Source: JAHEJE01 sp965216335 (GTDB taxonomy: Bacteria; Pseudomonadota; Alphaproteobacteria; Rhizobiales; Aestuariivirgaceae). Taken from it: a DNA stretch of 64,000 nucleotides. The notes below the pieces were generated by a model. That model did not search any database. It was not told the origin of the DNA and saw only the letters and a list, made by a program, of their open reading frames with translations. A program made the position numbers and the translations under genes. Below, in pieces: positions 20,109 to 28,339 of the stretch (position 1 is the first letter of the stretch; each line of letters opens with the position of its first letter). Location of the stretch: the NCBI GenBank assembly GCA_965216335.1, contig OZ244154.1, forward strand, positions 3,348,001 to 3,412,000, read 5' to 3'.

Positions 20109-21350
20109 TCAATGAGTATTCGCGATATAGGCTTCGGTGATGCGGTTGGGGTCGGCGATGAGCTTGTCCTTCCAGGCGCCGAGATTGGTGCGGCTTTCGA
20201 TCAGGCCGCGCATGACGCCGATATTGGTGGTGCGGCCCAGCGTCAGGGCGCCGACGAGACGATCGCCATCGAAGGCAAGCTGCGTGTAGCGGTAGTGATC
20301 GCGATCGACGGTCTCGGCCAACTCACCGCCGTCGACGCCCTGCCATTCGCCGAAGGACGACGAGATCAGGCCGGCGGTGTCGAGGACGTTCATGTTGAGG
20401 CTGCCCTTGTAGCGGGCATCGCGCCCGGCCATGTTGAGCGCGGCGATGCGGCCGTGATCGACCGATGTCGGCTGCACGGCGTGGACCGACCAGCCGCCGG
20501 TGGAGAAGTCCGGGCCTTCGGCGCAGTCGCCGGCGGCGTAAACGTCCGCGACATTCGTCTCGAGCCGGTCGTTGACGCGAATGCCGGTGTTCACTTCGAT
20601 CCCGGACCCATCCAGGAAGCTCGTGTTGGATTTCACGCCGGCAGCGACGATGACGGCATCGGCGGGAATACTTTCACCGTGATCGAGATCGACCTTGAGG
20701 CGATCGCCGTCTTGTTCGATCATGGTGACCCGGGTCGAGGTGTGCACGGTCATGCCCTTGGCCTGACACCAGTCCTTGATCATGTTGCCGGCGGTGTCGT
20801 TCATCATGCGCGGTACCATGCGGTCCTCGGCTTCGACGACCGTCAGGCTGGCACCGCGTTCGGCGATGGCTTCCAGGATGATGCAGCCGATGAAACCGGC
20901 GCCGATCAGTATAACCTTGGAGCCTTCGCCAGTCCGTGCGGCAATGCCGCGGGCATCTTCAAGCGTCCAGCAGTGGTGAACGCCGGGCAGATCGAGCCCG
21001 TCAATGGGCGGTTTGATCGGTGAGGCGCCGGTGGCGATGAGCAGTTTGCCATAGCCGCAGGTCTTGCCGTCGCTAAGTTTGAGTTTCTTGCCGTCTGTAT
21101 CGATGGTCTCGACACTGGCATGGTACACTGTGATGCGATGAGTGTCGTAGTAGCCGTCGGCCTTGCGGCAGTAGGTTCCCGGTTCTTCGATCAGCCCGGT
21201 GAGGACATAGGGAATGGCCATACGCGAATAGGGCGGCTCGGCCTCGCCGGACAAAAGGATGATCGAGGCGTTGGCATCTTCGCCGCGCAGCGTCTCGCAG
21301 GCAGTGACGCCGGCCGGGCCGGCACCGATGACGACATAATCAGCTTGCAT
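20109..21350 (-). CDS. FAD-dependent NAD(P)/disulfide-type oxidoreductase, AOR-associated (AorC-like)
   Basis: 413 residues of the pyridine nucleotide-disulfide oxidoreductase superfamily. The FAD-binding GAGPAG lies at about residues 9-14, the NAD(P)-binding GAGFIG near 150, and VYAAGDCAEG near 270. ATG at 21350 sits 5 bases after GGAGG, whereas the open frame begins only at a TTG at 21374. It is the last gene of a ferredoxin, AOR, oxidoreductase operon in the same order as aorABC of Aromatoleum aromaticum. There the FAD subunit passes electrons to NAD+ or allows H2/NADH-linked reactions. A similar role is inferred here. Confidence 0.8.
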   Translation of the reverse strand: MQADYVVIGAGPAGVTACETLRGEDANASIILLSGEAEPPYSRMAIPYVLTGLIEEPGTYCRKADGYYDTHRITVYHASVETIDTDGKKLKLSDGKTCGYGKLLIATGASPIKPPIDGLDLPGVHHCWTLEDARGIAARTGEGSKVILIGAGFIGCIILEAIAERGASLTVVEAEDRMVPRMMNDTAGNMIKDWCQAKGMTVHTSTRVTMIEQDGDRLKVDLDHGESIPADAVIVAAGVKSNTSFLDGSGIEVNTGIRVNDRLETNVADVYAAGDCAEGPDFSTGGWSVHAVQPTSVDHGRIAALNMAGRDARYKGSLNMNVLDTAGLISSSFGEWQGVDGGELAETVDRDHYRYTQLAFDGDRLVGALTLGRTTNIGVMRGLIESRTNLGAWKDKLIADPNRITEAYIANTH

Positions 21351-21447
21351 GGGTTCCTCCCCGGCAAAGTTCAATGACAGGAGCGCAAGAAACGCAAAGG
21401 CCGACCCGCCGGGCTGCGCGGCGGGCCGCTGAGCAAGGTTCGCCCGG

Positions 21448-23295
21448 CTAGAGCGCGAGGCGCGACAGGGTCTCGTTCGACGGGACGCCCTTGTCGGTCC
21501 AGCCGCGCAGCTCGTAGTACTCCGGCAGCATCTTGTCGAGGCCGTTGGTCAGGCCCTTGGCGGGGCCTGTCTTGGCGGCATCCTTCAACAGGCGCTTGGG
21601 CAAGGTGTCGTCCTTGCCGGTGAAGCCGGCATCCATGTTGAACTTGCGCTCCAGGTTCCAGATGCGTTCGCCCACCTCAAGCAGTCGGTCGACCGACCAT
21701 TCGCCTTCGCAGGCCGCATCGATGTGCGGGGCGACGTCTTCCAACGTCCAGGCGAACGAGGTGAAGACGCAGATGCCGGCACTGTCGAACACCGCCGTTG
21801 CATCCTGGAACGCCTTGACCAAACCGGCCTTGCCGTCGGTGGCGAGCGGGTCGGTCTTTTCCGGAATGCCGAGCACTTCCGATGCCACGGTGTAGGACCG
21901 CAGGTGGCAGGCGCCGCGATTGGAAGTGGCATAGGTCAGGCCCATACCCTGGATGCCACGGCTGTCGTAGGCCGGAAACTCCTGGCCCTTGACTGACATG
22001 GACAGTTCCGGCTTGCCGTATTTCTCGCACAGTAACTTGGAGCCGAGGCCGATTTCGGCGCCGAAGCCTTCGCCCTTGCCGGTCAGTTCGGCCAGCTGGG
22101 TCAGGGCCTTGGCATTGCCGAACTTGAGCTTGATGCCACCGGTGGTCTTCTTGTCGATGACACCGCTCTCGTACATCTCCATGGCGGCACCGACCGTGGC
22201 CCCGAACGAGATCGGGTCCATGCCCTGCTCGTTGCAGATGAAGTTGGCGAAGGTCAGCGCGTCGAGATCGTTGACGCCGGTGGCGGCACCGAGTGCCCAG
22301 GCGGCTTCGTACTCAAGGCCGCCGGAAGCCTTCTGGTATTCGGGCCGGTCCTTGACCGTGTAGTGCGTGCGGTCGATGGTCGACACGCGCTGGCAGGCGA
22401 TGGTGCAGGCAAAACAGGCGGCGTTTGACACCAGGTTCGGTTTGCCGTCCGACTTGCGCGGCTCGGCCATGGCTTCGGCCGAGATATCATGCGCGCCATC
22501 GAACTGAACGGCGCCATGGTTGCGGGTCGGCAGGGCGCCGACCTCGTTGATGACGTTCATCAGCACCTGCGTGCCGTAGGCCGGCAGCCCCTGGCCGGTG
22601 ACGGCGTTTTCCGCCAGGACGGCCTTGCCGGCCTTGACGGCATCCTTGAAGCGGGCGCCGTCTTTGACCTTGACGCCAAGCGTGCCGCGGATGGCGACGG
22701 CCTTGAGGTTCTTCGAGCCCATGACCGTGCCGACGCCGGAACGGCCCGCGGCGCGGTCCATATCGTTGACGACACAAGCGTATTTGACACCCTTTTCGCC
22801 GGACACGCCGATCGATGCGACGCGGATGAAGGGATCGCCGTGTTTGGCCTTGATGCCTTCCTCGGTATCCCAGCACGATGTGCCCCAGTAGGCAGACGCG
22901 TCGATCAGCTCGGCCTTGTCGTTCTCGACCAGCAGGTAGACCGGCTTCTTGGACTTGCCTTCGAAGATGATCATGTCCCAGCCGGCGTTCTTCATTTCAT
23001 TGCCGAAGAAGCCGCCGGAGTTGGAACAGGCAATGGCGCCGGTCAGCGCGCCCTTGGTGACCACGGAATAGCGCCCGGCGGTCGAGCATGTGGTGCCGGT
23101 GAGCGGGCCGGTCGTCATGATCAGCTTGTTGTCGGGCGACAAGGGGTCGACCTTGGGGTCGATCTCTTCCACCAGATACTTCGAGGCCAGGCCGCGCTGG
23201 CCGAGGTACTTCTGGGCCCAATCCATGTTGAGGTCTTCGGAGGTGCATGTGCCTTTCGACAAATTCACTCTCAGCAGTTTTCCTGCCCAAGCCAT
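21448..23295 (-). CDS. Aldehyde:ferredoxin oxidoreductase, tungsten/molybdenum pterin enzyme (AorB-like)
   Basis: 615 residues, the usual size of the AOR family, which oxidises aldehydes to carboxylic acids using a bis-pterin tungsten centre and one [4Fe-4S] cluster. The cluster ligands are visible: Cys294, Cys297, Cys301 (CFACTIAC) and Cys509 in DSAGICVF, matching the C-x2-C-x3-C plus distal Cys pattern of archaeal AOR. N-terminal residues GKLLRVNLSKG are typical. It lies 17 bp after the ferredoxin gene and upstream of the FAD oxidoreductase. The real aldehyde range is unknown. Tungsten rather than molybdenum is an inference from the family. Confidence 0.92.
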   Translation of the reverse strand: MAWAGKLLRVNLSKGTCTSEDLNMDWAQKYLGQRGLASKYLVEEIDPKVDPLSPDNKLIMTTGPLTGTTCSTAGRYSVVTKGALTGAIACSNSGGFFGNEMKNAGWDMIIFEGKSKKPVYLLVENDKAELIDASAYWGTSCWDTEEGIKAKHGDPFIRVASIGVSGEKGVKYACVVNDMDRAAGRSGVGTVMGSKNLKAVAIRGTLGVKVKDGARFKDAVKAGKAVLAENAVTGQGLPAYGTQVLMNVINEVGALPTRNHGAVQFDGAHDISAEAMAEPRKSDGKPNLVSNAACFACTIACQRVSTIDRTHYTVKDRPEYQKASGGLEYEAAWALGAATGVNDLDALTFANFICNEQGMDPISFGATVGAAMEMYESGVIDKKTTGGIKLKFGNAKALTQLAELTGKGEGFGAEIGLGSKLLCEKYGKPELSMSVKGQEFPAYDSRGIQGMGLTYATSNRGACHLRSYTVASEVLGIPEKTDPLATDGKAGLVKAFQDATAVFDSAGICVFTSFAWTLEDVAPHIDAACEGEWSVDRLLEVGERIWNLERKFNMDAGFTGKDDTLPKRLLKDAAKTGPAKGLTNGLDKMLPEYYELRGWTDKGVPSNETLSRLAL

Positions 23296-23312
23296 TTTCT
23301 GTCCTCCCTAAA

Positions 23313-23789
23313 TCAAGCGGTTGCGTGCGAACCGGCATCGGTCTTGCCGGCCCAGGCGCGCATCTTTTCGAATCCGGTGGTATCGGAATTGGTGTATGTG
23401 ATCGCCTCGGTCGGGCAGGCGGCCGCGCAAGCCGGATCACCGCCGCACAGGTCGCACTTGATCACCTTGCCGCTGTCGGCCTCGTAGTTCACCGTGCCGA
23501 ACGGGCAGGCAATGGTGCACACCTTGCAGCCGACGCACAGAGCGTTATTGACCACCTTGGCGCCGAGCGCATCGACGGAGATGGCATCGACCGGGCACGC
23601 CTTTTGGCACCAGGCTTCATCGCATTGGGTGCAGGTGTAAGGAACGAACCGCCCCTCATCCTCGAACTTAAAAACCTGGATGCGCGACTTGATGGGATTG
23701 TAGGTGTCGGTCTTGACCTCGGAGCAGGCCAGAACGCACTGGTAGCAACCGGTGCACTTGTCCGGATTGATATGTAGTGATTTCAGCAA
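23313..23789 (-). CDS. Four-cluster ferredoxin subunit of AOR operon (AorA-like)
   Basis: 158 residues with sixteen cluster-type cysteines in four groups: CTGCYQCVLAC, CTQCDEAWCQKACP, CVGCKVCTIACP and CDLCGGDPACAAACP. This fits four [4Fe-4S] clusters and the polyferredoxin small subunit of bacterial AOR complexes. The start is unusual. No in-frame ATG is near, and TTG at 23789 or CTG at 23786 lies just after a GAGGAA ribosome site. An ATG a few bases upstream is out of frame. It leads the three-gene aldehyde oxidoreductase operon and should carry electrons between AOR and the FAD subunit. Confidence 0.87.
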   Translation of the reverse strand: MLKSLHINPDKCTGCYQCVLACSEVKTDTYNPIKSRIQVFKFEDEGRFVPYTCTQCDEAWCQKACPVDAISVDALGAKVVNNALCVGCKVCTIACPFGTVNYEADSGKVIKCDLCGGDPACAAACPTEAITYTNSDTTGFEKMRAWAGKTDAGSHATA

Positions 23790-24034
23790 TTCCTCATCTC
23801 CCTTCTATTGGTGCTCACCCCAATACACCGGGGCTTTCTTGTTTTCGGGCCGGCTCGGCTGTTCGCACTGGCACCGCCGCAACTGGCCAAGTCTTCTTTT
23901 GAATTGCGCCTCACCCGATTGTGAGCCAAATTGCAGCGGGTTTCTAGGGCCACGGCTTGGTTTTTTCATTATTCAGATGGTTGGGCCGGAAAACACCCGT
24001 CGCCGAAGCGAAAACCACTCATGAGCGAGCCTGT

Positions 24035-24289
24035 ATGCCGCAGATCACCATCAAGCTGTTTGCCACATTGCGTCACTACATGCCGGAAAAGGGCAAGAAC
24101 GGCGAAGCACCGCTCGATTGCCCGGACGGGCACACCGTCAACGCGGTGCTCCGGGATCTGAACGTGCCGCTGGAGAAATGCCACCTCGTCGTCATCAACG
24201 GAGTGTTCGTGCCGCCCGAGGACCGCGAGACGACGGTCCTCAAGCCACACGACACCCTGGCGGTCTGGCCGCCCGTGGCCGGCGGGTAA
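24035..24289 (+). CDS. MoaD/ThiS-family sulfur carrier protein, AOR-associated
   Basis: 84 residues with the ubiquitin-like MoaD/ThiS fold pattern: a beta-grasp start (MPQITIKLFATLRHY), the VVINGVFV strand, and the diagnostic C-terminal Gly-Gly (WPPVAGG) that is thiocarboxylated to donate sulfur in molybdopterin synthesis. ATG at 24035 begins the conserved domain. The frame extends upstream to 23957 without family-like sequence. It lies divergent from the AOR operon, which suggests a dedicated carrier for making the tungsten-pterin cofactor. It leads a probable two-gene unit with the next gene. Confidence 0.82.
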   Translation: MPQITIKLFATLRHYMPEKGKNGEAPLDCPDGHTVNAVLRDLNVPLEKCHLVVINGVFVPPEDRETTVLKPHDTLAVWPPVAGG

Positions 24290-24298
24290 GTCCGCGCC

Positions 24299-24583
24299 AT
24301 GATCCACGAAAAAGACCTCGCAACCTCTCGGAGCGAGTTTTTCCGCAACCTCAAGGCCGCCCTGCGTGGCCACGACTACAAAATCGATGGTGACCACATC
24401 GTCGTTGCCGGGCGCGATCGCCGGGTCGACATCACACTGAGTCCATTACCGGCGCGCGTCCTAAGTCCGCTGCTGAAGCTGGAGCGCTGGAAGGTCACAC
24501 TCACCTTCACCGGCTATCCTCGGGACGCCTATGATGCATTCTTGGCCAGCTTCGATAAGGCCTTCCAGCGCGGCGGCGGATAG
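24299..24583 (+). CDS. Small conserved-looking protein of unknown function downstream of MoaD-like gene
   Basis: 94 residues with no membrane helix or signal peptide and mixed alpha/beta character. Basic and hydrophobic residues alternate in the middle (DHIVVAGRDRRVDITLSPL). It begins 9 bp after the MoaD-like stop, so it is likely co-translated and may take part in AOR or cofactor maturation. I do not recognise the family. The good coding composition and tight spacing support it as real. Confidence 0.6.
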   Translation: MIHEKDLATSRSEFFRNLKAALRGHDYKIDGDHIVVAGRDRRVDITLSPLPARVLSPLLKLERWKVTLTFTGYPRDAYDAFLASFDKAFQRGGG

Positions 24584-24711
24584 CCCGCGCGCGAGCCGGT
24601 TTCCCCAATCTGAAACTGTCACAAAAATGACTCCCTGTGAACACACTGCCGTCATCGGGCGGGTGTTGGTGAGAGACATTGTTCAATGTCAACACAAGGG
24701 GGCTACCTGAG

Positions 24712-25227
24712 ATGACAAAACTGTTCAAAACCCTGGTTGCCGTACTCGCACTGACGGCTCTGACCGCCTGTGACGACTCCGAGCAGAAATCAAAGAGCGA
24801 GAGCGGCTCGGCTGTAACCACTGAAGATGCCGCCAAGGCTGCCGAGGAAAAGGCCGCCAAGGAGGCTGAGGAAGCGGCAAAGGCTGCTGAAGAAAAGGCC
24901 GCCCAGGAAGCCGAAGAAGCCGCGAAGGCTGCCAAGGCTGCTGAAGAAAAGGCTGCCATGGAGGCTGAAAAGGCCGCCAAGGCTGCCGAAGAGGCTGCAA
25001 AAGCCGCCGAGGAAGCTGCCAAGCAACAGGCTGAAGATGCCGCTAAGGCGGTTGAGGAAACCGTTGATCAAGCGACGGAAGCCGCCAGCGAGGCCGCCAA
25101 CACAGCAACCGAAGCGGCAGGTGAAGCCGTCGACGCTGCGACCGAAGCTGCAACGGATGCTGCAACCGAGGCTGTCGACAGTGTCACCGACGCCGTAAAC
25201 GATGCGGCAAAGGCCGTAACGGAGTAG
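24712..25227 (+). CDS. Ala/Glu/Lys-rich helical lipoprotein
   Basis: 171 residues. A lipoprotein signal (MTKLFKTLVAVLALTALTAC, lipobox LTAC, lipidated Cys20) is followed by a short polar linker. About 110 residues of KAAEEA-type repeats then predict one long amphipathic alpha helix, perhaps a coiled coil. The tail shifts to Thr/Asp/Val-rich pseudo-repeats (ATEAA, DAATEA). ATG at 24712 has AAGGGGG 9 bases upstream. The leader at 24661-24695 contains a short inverted repeat. Possible roles are an envelope tether or spacer like Lpp or TolA stalks. This is inferred from composition only, as low complexity makes homology unreliable. Confidence 0.75.
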   Translation: MTKLFKTLVAVLALTALTACDDSEQKSKSESGSAVTTEDAAKAAEEKAAKEAEEAAKAAEEKAAQEAEEAAKAAKAAEEKAAMEAEKAAKAAEEAAKAAEEAAKQQAEDAAKAVEETVDQATEAASEAANTATEAAGEAVDAATEAATDAATEAVDSVTDAVNDAAKAVTE

Positions 25228-25238
25228 CAAAACAAAGG

Positions 25239-25263
25239 CGTGGCGGGCTTGAGGCCCGCTACG
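25239..25263. terminator. Stem-loop between convergent lipoprotein and P450 genes
   Basis: Ten-base arms at 25239-25248 and 25254-25263 pair with one G-U and a five-base loop. The stem lies 11 bp after the lipoprotein stop and includes the P450 stop codon. There is no long T tract on either side, so it may be an RNA 3'-end stabiliser or a weak bidirectional terminator. Confidence 0.45.
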
Positions 25264-26488
25264 TCAAACTTGCCGGCAACTTCAAGAAGCCGCGGAACCG
25301 GGCCCGACCGCCGCGCGTCGGCGCTCCGGCGCTCGCATACCGCGGGTAGCGCGCCAGAAAACGTCCGATTGCAACTCTGCCCTCAAGCCGGGCCAGCGAC
25401 AGCCCGGCGCACAAGTGCGGCCCGCCAGCAAACGCCAGGTGCTTGTTCGGGTGCCGGGTGATGTTGAGTGTGTCCGGATCCGGAAACTGTTCCGGGTCGC
25501 GGTTTGCCGCACCGATGCACAACGTCAGCAAGGTGCCGGCCGGCATGTCGACGCCGCCGACCGTCACCGGCTCGACGACGCGCCGGTTGCCAAGCTGGTT
25601 GGAGCTTTCAAACCGCAGGAACTCTTCCACCGCCGTGCCGATCAGTTCGGGCTCGTCGATCAGCATCTGCCGCGCCTGCGGCCACTCGATCAACAGTTGC
25701 AGGGCGTTGCCGATCAGGTTGGTCGTCGTCTCGTGGCCGGCGTTGAGGATAAAGATGCAGTTGTGCAAAAGCTCCGTCTCGCTCAACCGTTCGCTGTCCG
25801 TCTCTTCGCCGATCAGCCGTGTCAGGACGTCTGACTGCGGGTCGCCGGGATGCCGCCGCCGGTCGGCGATCAGATCGCGCAGATAGGTGCAGAATTCGGT
25901 CACCGAACGGTTGCCAAGCGCCATCTGCTCTGCCGTGAGCACCGGTTCGAGCGCACCGAGAATGGCCAGCGACCAGCCGCGCAGTGGCGCCCGGTCAGCA
26001 TGCGGCACATTGAGCAGATTGCCGATGATTTCCACGGGAATGGCCGAGGCGTAGTCCTCGATCAGGTCGGGCGCGGGGTTGTCGGCCAGCCGGTCGAGCA
26101 ACGTGTCGACAAGGCTGATCAGCCCCGGTTCCAGACCGGCGATCGCCTTTGGCGTCAGCGCCCCGACAATCATCTTGCGCACACGAGTGTGCAGCGGCGG
26201 ATCGTTGAACACCAGTGAGTTGGTATGATGTTCGTACAGCGGTGTATCGCCGAATTTCGGCTTGAACTCTATGCGCTTGTCGGAACTGAAGCGGCGGGTA
26301 TCCCGGTAAATCCGGTTGAGGTCGTCATAGCGTGTCAGAAACCACGACCCGTCCGGGCACCGGTGAACGGGTGAGGTCTGCTGCAGCGCGCGGTAGGTGG
26401 GGTAGGGGTCATCGTAGAACGATGGCGGCAGATTGCGCGGGTCAAACTGTGCCAGCTCTTTGGTGCTCTGTGGGTCGTCGTGCTCCAT
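25259..26488 (-). CDS. Cytochrome P450
   Basis: 409 residues, a normal length for soluble bacterial class I P450s. Visible motifs are the I-helix oxygen-activation segment LNAGHETTTN, the K-helix ExxR as EEFLR, and the heme-ligand loop FAGGPHLCAG with Cys360. It resembles the CYP107/CYP200-type hydroxylases of alphaproteobacteria, but the subfamily is not certain. ATG at 26488 begins the conserved region. The frame extends to 26689 with sequence unlike the family. No ferredoxin or reductase partner is adjacent. It is divergent from the TRAP transporter genes, which might supply its substrate, but this is speculative. Confidence 0.92.
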   Translation of the reverse strand: MEHDDPQSTKELAQFDPRNLPPSFYDDPYPTYRALQQTSPVHRCPDGSWFLTRYDDLNRIYRDTRRFSSDKRIEFKPKFGDTPLYEHHTNSLVFNDPPLHTRVRKMIVGALTPKAIAGLEPGLISLVDTLLDRLADNPAPDLIEDYASAIPVEIIGNLLNVPHADRAPLRGWSLAILGALEPVLTAEQMALGNRSVTEFCTYLRDLIADRRRHPGDPQSDVLTRLIGEETDSERLSETELLHNCIFILNAGHETTTNLIGNALQLLIEWPQARQMLIDEPELIGTAVEEFLRFESSNQLGNRRVVEPVTVGGVDMPAGTLLTLCIGAANRDPEQFPDPDTLNITRHPNKHLAFAGGPHLCAGLSLARLEGRVAIGRFLARYPRYASAGAPTRGGRARFRGFLKLPASLT

Positions 26489-26709
26489 CGGGACTTGATG
26501 CCTCACGGGCTTGCGCGGGGTACTCCCGCTATTTTGGCATGGCCGATGTTGACCACACTCCGTTGCTGGATTCAAGAAAGTTGCGACCGCAACTAATGGC
26601 TTGAAGTCGGCAAACCCATCCAATAGTGTTGCCGCGGAACCGTTCCCGCCGGTGCGTGCGGCTGGCGTATGACGGGGCAACGAGAACAAGCTTAGGGAGT
26701 GATTTTCCG

Positions 26710-27732
26710 ATGGGACTGAGAAAACTTGCCGCTGGACTGTTTTGCGCCGCAGCGATGTCTTTTACCGCAACCGCAGGCCTGGCGGCTGAGAAGATCGTGA
26801 TATCAAGCTGGGCGCCGCCGACCCATGGCATGAACGCCAAGATGTGGCCGCGCCTGATTGAAATGATGGAAAAGGCGACCGACGGCCGTGTCACCGGCGA
26901 GATCAAGTACAAGCTTGCCCCGCCGCCGGCCCAGTTCGATCTGGTGCAGGACGGTGCCGCCGACATGACGTGGATTTTCCATGGCTACAACCCGGGCCGC
27001 TTCGTGGTGACCAAGCTGGTAGAACTGCCCGGATACACCGGCAATGCGGAGGCTGCCTCGGTGGCCTACTGGCGCGCCCATGACAAGTTCCTGAAAGGTG
27101 CCGACGAGCACAAGGGCGTCAAGCTGATTGCCCTGCACACCCATGGCGTCGGGGTGTTGCATTCCGACAAGAAGGTGACGGCGCTTGGCGACATCGCCGG
27201 CATGAAACTGCGCCTGGGCGGCGGTGTGTCGGGTGATGTCGGGGCAGCCCTCGGGGCCACCGGCATCCGCGTTCCGGCGCCAAAGGTCTATGAGACCCTG
27301 GCGTCGAAGGCCGCCGACGGCGTGATGATGCCGATGGAGGGCCGCAAGGGGTTCAAGCTGACCGAGGTTGCCGCCAACGTCTATCAGATGCCGGGCGGCT
27401 TTTACCGCGGTTCGTTCGCGCTGATCATGAACAACGAGCGTTTCGACAGTCTGCCGGAAGCCGACCGCAAGGCGCTTGAAGGCGTGTTCGGCGAAGCCGC
27501 TTCGAAGATGGTCGGCCAGGTCTGGGATGAAATCGATGCTATCGGTCGTGAAGCCACCCTTGCCACCGAGGGCAATTCGCTGAGCGACGCCAACGAGGCC
27601 GACCAGGCTGCCTGGGCCGAAATGGCAGGCAAGATCCGCGACAAGGTTGTCGAAGAAGTCACAGCCAAGGGCATCGATGCCAAGGCCGCCGTTGAGTTCA
27701 TCTCAAGCGAAATGGCAGGGTACGGCAAGTAA
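26710..27732 (+). CDS. TRAP transporter periplasmic substrate-binding protein (DctP family)
   Basis: 340 residues with a Sec signal peptide (LRKLAAGLFCAAAMSFTATAGLAA, cleavage after ALA-like LAA) and the DctP fold, including SSWAPPTHGMN near the mature N-terminus and the central LGDIAGMKLRLGG segment. ATG at 26710 follows AGGGAG. It captures a small organic acid in the periplasm and delivers it to the two membrane subunits encoded immediately downstream. The ligand is unknown. The usual binding arginine region is present around MKLRLGG. Confidence 0.9.
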   Translation: MGLRKLAAGLFCAAAMSFTATAGLAAEKIVISSWAPPTHGMNAKMWPRLIEMMEKATDGRVTGEIKYKLAPPPAQFDLVQDGAADMTWIFHGYNPGRFVVTKLVELPGYTGNAEAASVAYWRAHDKFLKGADEHKGVKLIALHTHGVGVLHSDKKVTALGDIAGMKLRLGGGVSGDVGAALGATGIRVPAPKVYETLASKAADGVMMPMEGRKGFKLTEVAANVYQMPGGFYRGSFALIMNNERFDSLPEADRKALEGVFGEAASKMVGQVWDEIDAIGREATLATEGNSLSDANEADQAAWAEMAGKIRDKVVEEVTAKGIDAKAAVEFISSEMAGYGK

Positions 27733-27774
27733 CCGCCCTCGCGGTGGTGCAAGACAACCCATCGGGAGAGCGGC

Positions 27775-28332
27775 TTGTCTGAAAACCACATTGAAACACC
27801 GCGCAAGCGGCCGGCCATCTGGCTTGGCCGCTTGCCTTCGTTTTTGGCCGCGGCGACTTTGTTTGCGCTCATGGTCATGACGTTCTTTGACGTCATGTTG
27901 CGCAGTGTCTTCAACAATCCGATTGAATCCGCCACCGAACTGACCCGACTGTTCATGGCCATCATCGTGTTCTCGTCTCTGCCGGTGATTTCGTGGAAAG
28001 GCGAACACATTGTCGTCGACCTGCTTGACAGCTGGTTCGGCGAAGCGGCCAGTCGCATTCGCGACGGTTTGGTGAACCTGGCAAGCGGTGCCGCTCTGGT
28101 CTGGCCTGCGCTGCGCGTCTGGCAGCTCGCCGGCCGCGCCCGTCAGTACGGCGATGTCACCGAGTACCTGCAGATCCCGCAATTCTACATTGCCTACTTC
28201 ATCGCCGTCGCAACGTTCGTTACCGCGGCACTTCTGCTGGTGCGGGGACTGGTGGGCCTCGCCGCCCCAAAACTGCTGGCGCAAATGGATCATCGGCCCG
28301 GTCCGGACATCTCCGGCCTGATTGAGAAGTGA
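27775..28332 (+). CDS. TRAP transporter small permease (DctQ family)
   Basis: 185 residues with four predicted membrane helices, the size and layout of DctQ. The start is a TTG at 27775 preceded by GGGAGAG about 5 bases upstream. No better in-frame ATG or GTG fits the conserved N-terminal helix. The N-terminal segment TPRKRPAIWLGRLPSFLAAATLF puts a basic stretch before the first helix. It lies 42 bp after the binding protein and 7 bp before the large permease, forming one operon. Confidence 0.88.
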   Translation: MSENHIETPRKRPAIWLGRLPSFLAAATLFALMVMTFFDVMLRSVFNNPIESATELTRLFMAIIVFSSLPVISWKGEHIVVDLLDSWFGEAASRIRDGLVNLASGAALVWPALRVWQLAGRARQYGDVTEYLQIPQFYIAYFIAVATFVTAALLLVRGLVGLAAPKLLAQMDHRPGPDISGLIEK

Positions 28333-28339
28333 CGACACC

